Positions 50,687 to 59,434 of a stretch of 59,508 nt of DNA are shown here, in pieces. How positions within the stretch are numbered: the first letter of the stretch is position 1; every line of letters begins with the position of its first letter. This DNA is from an uncultured Clostridia bacterium (GTDB taxonomy: Bacteria > Bacillota > Clostridia > Oscillospirales > Oscillospiraceae), in assembly GCA_946186375.1 (NCBI GenBank), contig CAMHMZ010000011.1:1-59508 (forward strand), read 5' to 3'. The position numbers and the translations under genes were made by a program. The notes beneath the pieces are model-generated. The model ran no database searches. It saw nothing but the letters and a program-made list of their open reading frames with translations, and was not told the origin of the DNA.

Positions 50687-51879
50687 CTTGTCATTCCTCC
50701 GTTCTCTTCCACAACGCAACAATCATGAATTCGCTCAGTAAAGGGTAAGTTATCTATCCTCATACAAAACACATCGGACCCTTTTGCATCTTCAAAATAG
50801 TAGCGTGCATCAGTTTCAGAATTCTGTGGATCAATGAATCGTGTTACTCCATTGATTCTTTCTGCGATAAAAACATGCCCACCACCGCCGCATTCCGGTT
50901 TCCATCGGACGCGAACTATTGCCCGTGCATTAGCGCCCCATTGTTCCATCTGTCCTTCAATGTTGATTGCCGCAGCAGTTCCTGAATTTGCGGAGCAATT
51001 AACTAGATCAAAACCTGAGTATACTGTTGGCCAACCTCTTGGGTGCATCATGATCGGAAGCGTGTCACTTCCCACTGGTACCGGCAAGGCCTGGACATTA
51101 TAACCACGTCGGCGAGCTTCATAGGCTGACACACACCGCTGACAATTGTTATTGTATGGGGAGTTGGGGTCGTCATGAGAATAGTTCGGATTTGTGTTAA
51201 TTAAGTCATCTTCAATAGAATGATTTCCCGTGATCTTTGGGTATGAGGTCATTACTCCATTCAGAGCTTCTTCTTGATCAGCTGTAGAATCAGTTGGACT
51301 AGAAGGAACCTCGGAACCCTCTGCATTGTTTTTGTCATTTCCCGCATTCGTTGGCACTAAGTTGTATGATAGATATGCATCAAGAGCGGTTATGAGGCGA
51401 TCTGTGGCAACTATTCCTTTTTGATGACCAGATGCCGAATCATCTAGTAAGTTTCTGAAATATGAGATCAACAGGTCTTTCGTTTCCCCATATTTCCTCG
51501 CATGATACTGGTATTCATCTAGTTTCTGACGTTTTTTTGCTATTCTATCTTGTATAGATCCCTCGGCCAGAATTACTCGATGCATAGTGCCATCGCAATC
51601 TTGGCATCGACATCTCGTGGTGTTCCCGCGAATCAACAGCATCATTCGATTCCCGCATTTCCCGCACAGGAAAGAGTCGGTCCGTCTGCCTTCAGCTTTT
51701 TCTATCTCTTGCTGAAGCTCCTCCTGACATTTTCCGATTTCTCTGTGTATCAAGGAATCATACTCGTCAAATAATACAAATAGTCTCTGCTTTACCGACT
51801 CCAGATCCTGCTTGTATTCAACTAATGAACGTCTTATTTCCCGGAGTGGTTCAGTCGAAGAGTTCACTGATTGTGACAT
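50683..51879 (-). CDS. Zinc-ribbon protein with C-terminal papain-fold toxin domain
   Basis: A 398-residue putative effector. An N-terminal coiled coil (about 8-62) leads to a zinc ribbon (C72-x2-C75 and C92-x2-C95), a second coiled coil (about 105-170), a Ser/Thr/Asn linker, and a toxin domain (about 240-398). This has NNCQRCVSAYEARRRGYNVQ with Cys246 as nucleophile, GHVFIAE with His335, and FIDPQN with Asp350, the pattern of papain-fold (Tox-PL-like) toxins that act as peptidases, deamidases or similar. No LXG head is present; it may be delivered with the adjacent WXG100-like partner. No clear ribosome site precedes the ATG, which lies 7 bases after the WXG gene. Confidence 0.8.
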   Translation of the reverse strand: MSQSVNSSTEPLREIRRSLVEYKQDLESVKQRLFVLFDEYDSLIHREIGKCQEELQQEIEKAEGRRTDSFLCGKCGNRMMLLIRGNTTRCRCQDCDGTMHRVILAEGSIQDRIAKKRQKLDEYQYHARKYGETKDLLISYFRNLLDDSASGHQKGIVATDRLITALDAYLSYNLVPTNAGNDKNNAEGSEVPSSPTDSTADQEEALNGVMTSYPKITGNHSIEDDLINTNPNYSHDDPNSPYNNNCQRCVSAYEARRRGYNVQALPVPVGSDTLPIMMHPRGWPTVYSGFDLVNCSANSGTAAAINIEGQMEQWGANARAIVRVRWKPECGGGGHVFIAERINGVTRFIDPQNSETDARYYFEDAKGSDVFCMRIDNLPFTERIHDCCVVEENGGMTR

Positions 51880-51885
51880 GAGGTC

Positions 51886-52161
51886 TTATGCGATATGATG
51901 CTCAAGGTAATCCATGAGCTTCTGCTTTAGTATCTGCAATTTCGAGATGCTCTCACTGAGAGATGCATAGTTTGAAGACAAATCACGAACCGCCGATTCA
52001 ATGACAACGCCAAGATTCTCGTACTGCTTGTCATTCCATTCTTCTCCAACAGTCCTATAGTCATTTTTCAGTGCTGCAGCTACACTTTGCTGTGCTTGAA
52101 TACACTTTGTCAGATTAGAGATCATACGATCCATTGCTTCGGGAGATGCTTGTCCGGCCAT
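51886..52161 (-). CDS. WXG100-like (ESX-type) small protein
   Basis: A 91-residue helical-hairpin protein: helix 1 (about 7-38), turn with W42-N-D, helix 2 (about 48-88). Length and the Trp turn match WXG100 secreted proteins, with WND in place of WxG. GGAGA precedes the ATG. It lies between the EssC-like ATPase and the toxin, the position expected of a carrier or chaperone of the toxin. No clear C-terminal YxxxD/E signal is visible. Confidence 0.75.
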   Translation of the reverse strand: MAGQASPEAMDRMISNLTKCIQAQQSVAAALKNDYRTVGEEWNDKQYENLGVVIESAVRDLSSNYASLSESISKLQILKQKLMDYLEHHIA

Positions 52162-52181
52162 GATAAAATTCTCCTTTTTTA

Positions 52182-55100
52182 TTAAGATATAGATGCACTG
52201 CTGAATGGTTTGAATTGGATTGCAGGGTTTATGCCGTCGGAATAGATAACTATATTGTCCTTTAACCCTTCTGTTTTTGAGTCTTGAATGAGTCGATCAG
52301 AGTCATTATTGCTTAATGAGAAAACAATTCTATTCTGGAATTTTGGTACGACATCGTACATTCTCTCTTTTATTGAAAGAAAATCAGTACAGCTAAGAAC
52401 AACATTGATTCCATAAGTGTAGCCTGATTCCAAAAGATTCATGACTTTCTTATTCGGAGAGATTTTTGTTGTTGGTTGGTTTGTTGTATCGGCAATCAAT
52501 TCGTCGAGAAGCGTGGAACAATCATTAGGGTTCGATGCCGAGCCTTGGGATAGGAATGAAAACAAATCAGAACTACTCTGAGGATTGGTTTTCTGCTCTA
52601 TCCTGTATTCATCTACACTCTTGTTGTCGAAAATTAGGCATATTGGCTCGATCCACTGGAAATCATTTATCACAAGATGAACTGTGTTATGTTTTCTTTG
52701 TATTCCAGAAAGTCTTTCCTGTCTCCTTTGTTCATAAATCTCATAGACTTCATCTATTATTGGGAGAACATCAAAATTTGATCGTGCACTTTTGATGTCG
52801 ATCCCATTTTTAGCAATTACCTTGCCCATCAGCTCACTCGCTGGTTCGCCCATAATAGTTAATCCATCAAGGAGAAACACGCTTGTATCCGTTGAAGCAA
52901 TCATCTTGTGTGGCATTGTTTTAAGAGCATTTAAGATATATAGCGCAACTAATTTGTCTATCATTTCGTGACGGCTACCAACTATAAGCAAATTTGACCT
53001 GCGCATACGTGAAACCTTAATACAGACGTGCGGAGCTACTTTAATTGGTTCACCAAGATATATTGCTACAGAGGTGAAGACCTCATCTTGTTGAGGACTC
53101 ATAAAACCTTCGCAGTCGGAAATAGAGGGTTCTGAGGCACCACGAAATACTCTCATGCTTGTGTCAGGAGACATGGAATACCTCCTGTCAACCAAGCTCA
53201 ATATTTCGCGCTGATGCTCTTCATCGCAATAAGCCCCCTTAAATGAGATCAACTTTGGGCGGGCGTCATTCTCAACGTAGACACCTGTCCCTTTGGCATT
53301 ACCCATTTTGTTAAAGGCAAGTTTTCCAAAAGCATCCCCAAAAAGATATCTTGCCTCATCTTCGGTGCTTTGCAGTCCAATTCTGACATGCATTTCACTC
53401 AATGTAGATTTTCTGATAGAAAACCCACTTGAAAGGCGAGCCATAGTCTGTGTAGATAGGATAAAATGTATACCGTAAACTCTAGCCAAGGAAACGAAAT
53501 CGGCCATTTTTGCCCCTACCTCATATGCTATCCGGCGATTGTTTTCTTCGTTGAATAGCATTTGAAACTCGTCCATAATTACAAGAATACGCGGCAGTGG
53601 TTTTCCTGTTACTTGTCTATACTGAGTTATGTTTTTTATATCCTTGTCCTGAACATCAGCAAAGAGTTTCACACGTTCCTGCATAATGTTCCAGAGTTCT
53701 TCAAGTATGCTTTGGCCAAATTCTTGCATGGCATCCAATGCCAGTAGTTTTATATGGGGAACCCGATATTCTTCATAGATCTTAAACTCGGTGCCGCTCT
53801 TGAAGTCCAAGAGATAGAGGTTTAATTCACTAGGGTCATAGTAAGTAATCGCATTCAGAATCAAGGTGTGAAGTAACGATGATTTGCCGGAGCCTGTCGC
53901 GCCAGTGAGCAATGCATAATGTGAAGTTCCCAAACCCACAGCGTCGCCAAATTCAAGGTTTTGAATACCCCCATCTTCGTTTTTGCCAAAAGGAATTGAG
54001 AGCCTTTTTGTAGTATTGCCTGTATACCATTGATCCTTGGGAAGAACTTTTTCCAATGTCAGAATTGCACTTCTTATTTTTGTAAGTTGTTCCGAAAAAG
54101 ACTCATCAAAGGAGCTTAGTTCTTCGCTACTCAATCCGGTCTGTAAATCTAGAAAAATGCCCGATTGTGTCCATGTTTCATTATGAAATGTAAATGTTGT
54201 ACATTCCCCTAGAACCTCGTTAAGTAGTCTTTTGGCCTGTTCCCCCATACTTCCATCTACGTTTTTCTCAGAGAACTGGAGCAGCACATTGACTCCATAA
54301 CTGCTACCATTACGAATGATGCTTAATAGGGATTCCAGCATTGTTGCGTCAAAGTACTTCGGAAAATCAAGAATGCACAGTGTTTTTAGCTTTTCTGGTT
54401 TATCGGGGACTCTCTCGTTGTATTCGAAAATATCAGCGTAATTGACGAACTGATTTTGGCCGGCTTCATTAATGTATGCAAGGGTGGATTCAAGCTGCTC
54501 ACGAATTTGCGCCTGCGTTGTATATACCTTACCGCCCATGATCTCAGGATGTTTTTTCGAAAAGCTTAGATATATATCGAATCCTTTTCCGCTTCCTCCA
54601 GGATTAAAAAGCGCAAATGTTTGTAAGGAGGCTGGAGAAATAGCAAGCTCGCAGTATAGTAGCCTATGTATTGCGTCTCTCCCTGGAGAACTCGATGATT
54701 CGCTATCATCAAAACATATATTTGCGCCTATTCTTCGGTCAAATAATGCGGGAAAGATAAGGTATCCGTCAGTTAACGCTTCCTTGAAATAGCGCTTAAG
54801 CATCCTTTCAATTTCAGGATGATTAGTGCCCCCTCCGACAGGCAAAGCATAGGAACCTAGATTCAGATACTCACAGCAGGATGTTGGCCGGATAATTAAA
54901 CTTGGTTGGGTAAGGCTTGACAGTTCTTCAAGAAGTGCTATTTCATCTGGAGACACAGAGGCTTGTATGATATGTGCAATTGACGTTAATACCTGCTGCT
55001 GTTCACGTAGCTGTCTCTCATTAATTGACTCAATCAATTCAGCTGTTTCTAAAGCTGCGTTGTCTATTTCTTTCTCAGCTTTTTCTTTACTATCATTCGC

Positions 55101-55667
55101 AACCGTGATTGACAGTTGATCTGAAGCTTTCTCTGCTTGAACGCTGATCATCATTGCCTCTTGCACAAGGTCAAAAAAGCGTTCATACAATTGAAGCCTT
55201 TTACCGGAAAACAGCATACCAAGCTCTTGAATAGGGGGAATATGCGCTGTTACTGAGCACTCTGTGGCAATTTGTTTGGCTTCCCGAAATATTTCATCTA
55301 TTTTAGAAATATACTGATTCAGAGGAATCCTCGAGATATCTGGAAGTGGTCTTGTTGTAAACTCTGTATTCGCGCGCCGTTCATAGCTTTTATCGACAGT
55401 TTTTAGCTGGTTTTCTAAGGATAATAGTCCGGATACTCTCTGACTAATATGTGCTAACGCAGCCTCTCTCCCAGAAGCGTGGTCATAAACGTTCTTTCGC
55501 TCCCATGTAATCCAAAACTGTTGACTCTCACTAAATGATGCCTGAGCCTCTCTTCGAAGACTATCGTATAATGCAGACTGATTGTAGAGTACTGTATTGT
55601 ATGCACTAACCCTAGAAAAGACGCTTCTCATTTGAGTCCCTAACTTGTTGACTTCTAGTATAGGCAT
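52182..55667 (-). CDS. EssC/FtsK-SpoIIIE-like secretion ATPase
   Basis: A 1,161-residue multi-ATPase protein. The first about 300 residues are coiled coil. Module 1 (about 345-480) has a degenerate NPGGSGKG loop without Thr/Ser. Module 2 (about 575-790) is canonical FtsK: Walker A TGATGSGKSS near residue 588 and Walker B ILVIMDEFQML. Module 3 (about 885-1130) has lost its P-loop (GSRHEMIDK). This resembles the three tandem ATPases of EssC/EccC, where modules 2 and 3 are regulatory, but here the second is the active one. There is no FHA domain or membrane helix; the adjacent membrane protein may anchor it. GAGGG precedes the ATG. Confidence 0.85.
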   Translation of the reverse strand: MPILEVNKLGTQMRSVFSRVSAYNTVLYNQSALYDSLRREAQASFSESQQFWITWERKNVYDHASGREAALAHISQRVSGLLSLENQLKTVDKSYERRANTEFTTRPLPDISRIPLNQYISKIDEIFREAKQIATECSVTAHIPPIQELGMLFSGKRLQLYERFFDLVQEAMMISVQAEKASDQLSITVANDSKEKAEKEIDNAALETAELIESINERQLREQQQVLTSIAHIIQASVSPDEIALLEELSSLTQPSLIIRPTSCCEYLNLGSYALPVGGGTNHPEIERMLKRYFKEALTDGYLIFPALFDRRIGANICFDDSESSSSPGRDAIHRLLYCELAISPASLQTFALFNPGGSGKGFDIYLSFSKKHPEIMGGKVYTTQAQIREQLESTLAYINEAGQNQFVNYADIFEYNERVPDKPEKLKTLCILDFPKYFDATMLESLLSIIRNGSSYGVNVLLQFSEKNVDGSMGEQAKRLLNEVLGECTTFTFHNETWTQSGIFLDLQTGLSSEELSSFDESFSEQLTKIRSAILTLEKVLPKDQWYTGNTTKRLSIPFGKNEDGGIQNLEFGDAVGLGTSHYALLTGATGSGKSSLLHTLILNAITYYDPSELNLYLLDFKSGTEFKIYEEYRVPHIKLLALDAMQEFGQSILEELWNIMQERVKLFADVQDKDIKNITQYRQVTGKPLPRILVIMDEFQMLFNEENNRRIAYEVGAKMADFVSLARVYGIHFILSTQTMARLSSGFSIRKSTLSEMHVRIGLQSTEDEARYLFGDAFGKLAFNKMGNAKGTGVYVENDARPKLISFKGAYCDEEHQREILSLVDRRYSMSPDTSMRVFRGASEPSISDCEGFMSPQQDEVFTSVAIYLGEPIKVAPHVCIKVSRMRRSNLLIVGSRHEMIDKLVALYILNALKTMPHKMIASTDTSVFLLDGLTIMGEPASELMGKVIAKNGIDIKSARSNFDVLPIIDEVYEIYEQRRQERLSGIQRKHNTVHLVINDFQWIEPICLIFDNKSVDEYRIEQKTNPQSSSDLFSFLSQGSASNPNDCSTLLDELIADTTNQPTTKISPNKKVMNLLESGYTYGINVVLSCTDFLSIKERMYDVVPKFQNRIVFSLSNNDSDRLIQDSKTEGLKDNIVIYSDGINPAIQFKPFSSASIS

Positions 55668-55692
55668 ATTATTATCCCTCTATCTCTGGTGA

Positions 55693-55905
55693 TTATCGGT
55701 GATTATCAAAGAAGCTTGTTTCTTTCTCCAGTTGTTCTAAGAGCGAAAGAATAACTTGCGCACTTTGCGAGATTGGTTCAAGAATCTTTTTCCCTATCTC
55801 TAGAACTTTCACATCGTTACATGAATTTGATTGGTCTTTCCAAACCTGAGCAACCTTTGAAATAGCTGATCTATAGTCAGAGTAAACATGGCCTATAGGA
55901 ACCAT
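55693..55905 (-). CDS. Small helical protein (WXG-like, tentative)
   Basis: A 70-residue protein with two predicted helices (about 9-22 and 33-62) and Trp22-Lys-Asp between them, like a shortened WXG100 protein. ATG 55905 is chosen: AAGGAG ends 9 bases before it but directly at the alternative ATG 55914. It overlaps the end of the membrane-protein gene. Its place before the ATPase suggests a second subunit or partner; unproven. Confidence 0.5.
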   Translation of the reverse strand: MVPIGHVYSDYRSAISKVAQVWKDQSNSCNDVKVLEIGKKILEPISQSAQVILSLLEQLEKETSFFDNHR

Positions 55906-56318
55906 ATCACACATCTCCTTGGAGGCCTTCTAAGCTTCACAGCAAGAATAAGGACACAAATGAAAAAAGACACTATGAATAATCCTAATAAAGCGGAAAA
56001 TAACACGATTGTCGCAAAGACTTCTACCATGGTAAGGATACCGTTAAACACAGAAGCATAATAGAAGTCTGCTCTATAATCCCACGGGTACGCAATCCAA
56101 TGCCTTCGGTTATACATACAGGTTCCATAGACCCCTGCAAGGATAAAATAAAAAACAGCCGGCGAAACGGATCCGATTAAAATGAAGGAAAATAGGCATG
56201 CAACTATTGAACAGACTACAAGACTTAGAAGAATGGTAAAAAGCCAGAAATCCCTTATTTGTCTCTGGGGGTTAGTTGGCAAAATATAATCGTCCTGATT
56301 ATTCTCTTGATTATTCAT
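55893..56318 (-). CDS. Four-helix membrane protein of the T7-like locus
   Basis: About 141 residues, starting ATG 56318, 5 bases after the E1-like stop; a TTG at 56366 is an unlikely longer start. About four membrane helices (about 28-52, 55-72, 93-110 and 112-130) and a basic tail. No strong ribosome site is seen, so translation may be reinitiated from the E1 gene. It could form or anchor the membrane part of the secretion channel, since the ATPase lacks membrane helices. Family unknown. Confidence 0.6.
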   Translation of the reverse strand: MNNQENNQDDYILPTNPQRQIRDFWLFTILLSLVVCSIVACLFSFILIGSVSPAVFYFILAGVYGTCMYNRRHWIAYPWDYRADFYYASVFNGILTMVEVFATIVLFSALLGLFIVSFFICVLILAVKLRRPPRRCVIWFL

Positions 56319-56322
56319 TACG

Positions 56323-57459
56323 TTATCGTTCAAATTCACACGGCGGACAGCCTTCTCTATGACCAACTATTAATGAAGTCGTAACTTGTAAAGGATAAGA
56401 AAACAGTTCCGCTAGTTCTCCGCCAATAGCTGTTTTATTAGTATTACATACTAGGGTATATTGGGTTAAGCTGTCGATCAACCGTGGTGTAAACATGTTG
56501 TTGTCAATATTAAAAATGTCAATCGCTAGTTTTATTCCTATAGTGGTTACAAAGTTAATATCTACGGATATACCAGGTTCAAAGTGAACTGCCGTCAGGT
56601 CTTCTTCGGTCGTATATACTCTTCGATTAGCAGATGATCTTGCGGATAAACCGGAGCCATCTCCAAGTGCACACTTATAGCATGGCATGTCTTTTCCTGG
56701 CAAATAATAGAATATTTCTCCTGCGAATGCACGTTCCCAGAAGCCTATGCTTATGAACGCTGTTTTGTAGTATACGGCCAGGCTGTTCCCATATACGTCA
56801 GCCTGCCGGTTATCTGCACAGCCGATAAAAATGGTGTTGTTTTCTACGCAAAACGAGTCAAATATTTCCTTGCTGACATATTCCGCAACACTTATTACTG
56901 CAAGAACTTCTGCTGAAGGATTAATCTCCTTTATCCGTTTCTTAACTGCATTAACTTTATAGTCGCCAACATCAGAAATTGAGCATTGATGGCGGCACAA
57001 ATTATGATACTCAACAATATCATTATCGATTAAAAGGAAATGACCAACACCCGCACGAGCTAATTCGAGTGCAATCAGGCTTCCGACCGAACCGCAACCA
57101 AGTATAACAGCTCGCTTTTCTTGCATAATGTCTGACTCTAAGATACCAGTGTTTCTTGAAAAGACATTTTGGTGTAAATCGTAGTATTGAATAGAATAGT
57201 CTACTCCTTGGTTGATCAAGTGTACCTGATCGTTTTCCCAGAAGGCCATCATACTCTGATTGTCACATTGCTCTTTGCTTTGTTGTAAGTCGCAAATAAA
57301 ATCAGACGCGATCTTTGCTTCCTGAATAGCGGCCGAAAAAACGTTGACTACTCCTGATTGCTCATGAATTGTTCCATATAGAGGGCCACAGTAATGATTA
57401 TTCTTGATTTCTATTGGGAAAAAAGCGACGTTTCGTTTTCGTGGTGTTGAATTGATCAT
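56323..57459 (-). CDS. ThiF/E1-like adenylating enzyme
   Basis: A 378-residue protein. Residues 1-110 are a variable N-terminal part. The E1/ThiF Rossmann domain has G121-CGSVG126, LLIDNDIVEYHNLCRHQ (the Asp and Arg-like residues of E1 enzymes) and FIGCADNRQ. Two CxxC pairs (C260/C263 and C371/C374) probably bind zinc. ThiF/E1 enzymes adenylate the C-terminus of ubiquitin-like or sulfur-carrier proteins. The catalytic Cys is not certain (C204, C214 or C155 are candidates). GGAAG precedes the ATG; the gene overlaps the JAB gene by 62 bases. No ThiS or MoaD is nearby, so a ubiquitin-like role is more likely. Confidence 0.85.
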   Translation of the reverse strand: MINSTPRKRNVAFFPIEIKNNHYCGPLYGTIHEQSGVVNVFSAAIQEAKIASDFICDLQQSKEQCDNQSMMAFWENDQVHLINQGVDYSIQYYDLHQNVFSRNTGILESDIMQEKRAVILGCGSVGSLIALELARAGVGHFLLIDNDIVEYHNLCRHQCSISDVGDYKVNAVKKRIKEINPSAEVLAVISVAEYVSKEIFDSFCVENNTIFIGCADNRQADVYGNSLAVYYKTAFISIGFWERAFAGEIFYYLPGKDMPCYKCALGDGSGLSARSSANRRVYTTEEDLTAVHFEPGISVDINFVTTIGIKLAIDIFNIDNNMFTPRLIDSLTQYTLVCNTNKTAIGGELAELFSYPLQVTTSLIVGHREGCPPCEFER

Positions 57460-58405
57460 TACTGTCAGCTTCCTTTGTGACGTATTCGGACAAACCGGTT
57501 TTTATTAATCCTGCTTGATATACATATGCTTTATCGTTGAATACAAAAACTGGTATTGTATTTACAATAGAGAACGTCAAATGAAATGCTTTTTCGTTTG
57601 CGCTATTTGTGACCAATGCTAATTGCTGGTTCTCGTTGATTGACAGTTGTACCACAATTCCATTCTTTTCAAAGTAATCTAGATCCTCTTGAAGCGTGGC
57701 CAGAACAGCATCAAGACCATCGGTTTTATCTAGATCTAGCCCACCGATTTTGTGATTGAGTACTGGTACATTGTGCGTTTCAAGATAACTTGTGAGTGCC
57801 TCTGTTAAATGAGCCGTTAAAAACCTAGCATAGTGGTCCTTCTTTGATAATTGATATACTGTCTGAGTATTACGATGGTTACTCTCAAATACGTCATTTA
57901 TCCGTTCTGTGATTTTTTCCCTTGACTTCAACTTGAGAAGGTTATCGGGAATCAAGTGATCTCCGACTTCATACGAAATCTTGTCGTATCGAAGCGGTAA
58001 AGATACATGATATGCAGTTATTCTGAATGTGGGGTCGATATTCACTAAGAGTGACACGGCTCCGTATTCAGACAATTCAGCATACTGTGTATTTGTAATG
58101 TCATCGGTTCCTGAAAACCTATCAAATGATCCCGGATGTCGATGCCATAGCCCAATAAGATCAAGTTGCTCCTCATAAAGTCTAGATATTTTGTTTATTA
58201 AATGGTTTATATATGCTTGATCGTATTCAAAATACGCTCTTTGAAATACCGCATTTGGCCCGGGATCAATTGTTTCTATTACATACCATGTTTTTCCCCG
58301 CCTATAGCCCAAAAAAACGCCGCCGGTTTCCGTTTGGAATTTCTCAAGAGTTTCAACAGTTAAGGCAATCATAGCTCTATCAGAAAAAACTAGCCGTATC
58401 GCCAT
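57398..58405 (-). CDS. JAB/JAMM-domain isopeptidase-like protein
   Basis: A 335-residue protein. The first 130 residues form a JAMM metallopeptidase: E26, then H88-R-H90-P and S98-G-T-D101 fit HxHx7SxxD. JAB enzymes cut isopeptide bonds to ubiquitin-like proteins or process their tails. The remaining about 200 residues are helical and of unknown type, perhaps binding the modifier or target. AAGGAG precedes the ATG. It lies between the E2- and E1-like genes, as in other bacterial ubiquitin-like operons. Confidence 0.88.
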   Translation of the reverse strand: MAIRLVFSDRAMIALTVETLEKFQTETGGVFLGYRRGKTWYVIETIDPGPNAVFQRAYFEYDQAYINHLINKISRLYEEQLDLIGLWHRHPGSFDRFSGTDDITNTQYAELSEYGAVSLLVNIDPTFRITAYHVSLPLRYDKISYEVGDHLIPDNLLKLKSREKITERINDVFESNHRNTQTVYQLSKKDHYARFLTAHLTEALTSYLETHNVPVLNHKIGGLDLDKTDGLDAVLATLQEDLDYFEKNGIVVQLSINENQQLALVTNSANEKAFHLTFSIVNTIPVFVFNDKAYVYQAGLIKTGLSEYVTKEADSNDQFNTTKTKRRFFPNRNQE

Positions 58406-58423
58406 TAGGTTCTCCTTGTTATG

Positions 58424-58888
58424 TCAGAAAGTGTGCTCAAATATTTCATCGCCAATTTCTCCAGCAAGCCATTCCTCGACGACAAAGATCCACTTTGACG
58501 CCCACCCAAGAGCCTTCACGGCGGATGTTGTTCTGTTTCCGGAATCAATGTCCTCTTTTCGCGCTGTGCACATATAAAGATCCCCGTTTCCGTCTCTTAA
58601 GACATGAGGAAGCGAGCCCGCAGCGCGATACAATTCATTCAAATCCGGTTTGACAGAATAAACTCTTAAAGAACCACCATATGTATTATTGTGAGGATGG
58701 TTGTGGTCATAAACGACCATAAGCGTCCACGTGCCACCATCTTTACCGCGGGGGTTAAGTGTGCCAATCCAACACAAGCGACCGTCATCTAGTCTATCGA
58801 GAACAAAATTTGGGAAGAACTGGTTCATTGCTTGCTTTTCAGCTTCGAAAAGCTGGGGATTTCTTTCGTACCAATAAAAACCTGGCAT
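58424..58888 (-). CDS. E2 (UBC-fold)-like conjugating protein
   Basis: A 154-residue protein with the order of prokaryotic E2-like proteins: strands (WIGTLN, TWTLMVVY, GSLRVYSV), a Leu-rich part, P94-H95, then GDLYMC with Cys107 as likely active-site residue, and helices TSAVKALGWASKW and IFVVEEWLAG. The Cys after a G-x-L-x-x-C strand, with a Trp helix, matches the UBC fold. It precedes the JAB and E1 genes. Thioester activity is inferred. GGGAGAG precedes the ATG. Confidence 0.75.
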   Translation of the reverse strand: MPGFYWYERNPQLFEAEKQAMNQFFPNFVLDRLDDGRLCWIGTLNPRGKDGGTWTLMVVYDHNHPHNNTYGGSLRVYSVKPDLNELYRAAGSLPHVLRDGNGDLYMCTARKEDIDSGNRTTSAVKALGWASKWIFVVEEWLAGEIGDEIFEHTF

Positions 58889-58910
58889 AGTTATCTCTCC
58901 CTAAAAATTG

Positions 58911-59111
58911 TTATGCAAGTTTCCCTTCCGGAGCCTTAAGCGTTCTTCCTGTTAGCGCTTCAGGGTCGGTGGGCGTGACGACTTGCCCAGAAGGAGTAAC
59001 GTTGACATCCTCGCCCCGCTTAAGCCTTTCAGCTATCTCACGACGTTTTGCTGCAGCAGCATCTTCTTCTGCAGCAAGGAAACCAGTGGGTACGTATAAA
59101 GTCTGATTCAT
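58911..59111 (-). CDS. 66-residue hypothetical protein, possible modifier or target
   Basis: A small protein: N-terminal VPTGFLAAEEDAAAAKRREI followed by a helix (EIAERLKRG) and an extended tail (TPSGQVVTPTDPEALTGRTL, ending GKLA). No beta-grasp fold is visible. It stands first in the E2-JAB-E1 gene set with a good GGGAGG site, so it may be a substrate, carrier or the conjugated peptide; this is speculation. It does not end in Gly-Gly. Confidence 0.5.
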   Translation of the reverse strand: MNQTLYVPTGFLAAEEDAAAAKRREIAERLKRGEDVNVTPSGQVVTPTDPEALTGRTLKAPEGKLA

Positions 59112-59146
59112 TTTATAATCCTCCCTTTAGATGGTTTTTGGTGTTA

Positions 59147-59287
59147 TTATTCTTCGGTGGGCGGTAACTGTAATGCTATAAAGCAGAATATAGCAGCCAA
59201 TCCAACAATCTTGAGAAATTCCCCTACTGCATCTATAGCAATAGCAAGACCTACTTGGAATTTTTCTGAAGTGAAAAGCTTTTTCAT
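59147..59287 (-). CDS. 46-residue membrane peptide heading the T7-like operon
   Basis: A short gene with ATG 59287 and GGAGGG about 8 bases before it. MKKLFTSEKFQVGLAIAIDA begins a product with one long hydrophobic helix (about 12-40) and an acidic tail (PPTEE). It lies 36 bases before the 66-residue gene and about 110 bases after a promoter-like sequence. Role unknown; possibly a membrane component of the secretion system. Confidence 0.58.
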   Translation of the reverse strand: MKKLFTSEKFQVGLAIAIDAVGEFLKIVGLAAIFCFIALQLPPTEE

Positions 59288-59405
59288 GTTTGCCCTCCCG
59301 TGTCTCTGTTCATCTTGATATATCTGGAGATAAAAATGTACACCTTAGTAACCGGCGAAGCTGGAAGTCCTAAAGGCGTTGAAATGGCATAAAATACCGA
59401 ATTTA

Positions 59406-59434
59406 AATGTATCATATTTGAGACGATATTGCAA
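59406..59434 (-). promoter_or_regulatory. Probable promoter of the T7/E1-E2-JAB operon
   Basis: On the minus strand TTGCAA (-35) and TACATT (-10) are separated by exactly 17 bases. All genes from 59287 down to at least 49861 run the same way with gaps under about 60 bases, so this may drive the whole operon. No gene is seen in 59435-59508. Confidence 0.45.

Noticed and set aside
56323..58888. Molybdopterin or thiamine sulfur-transfer operon
   Set aside because: No ThiS, MoaD, MoaE or rhodanese gene nearby, and an E2-like protein with JAMM peptidase fits ubiquitin-like conjugation better.
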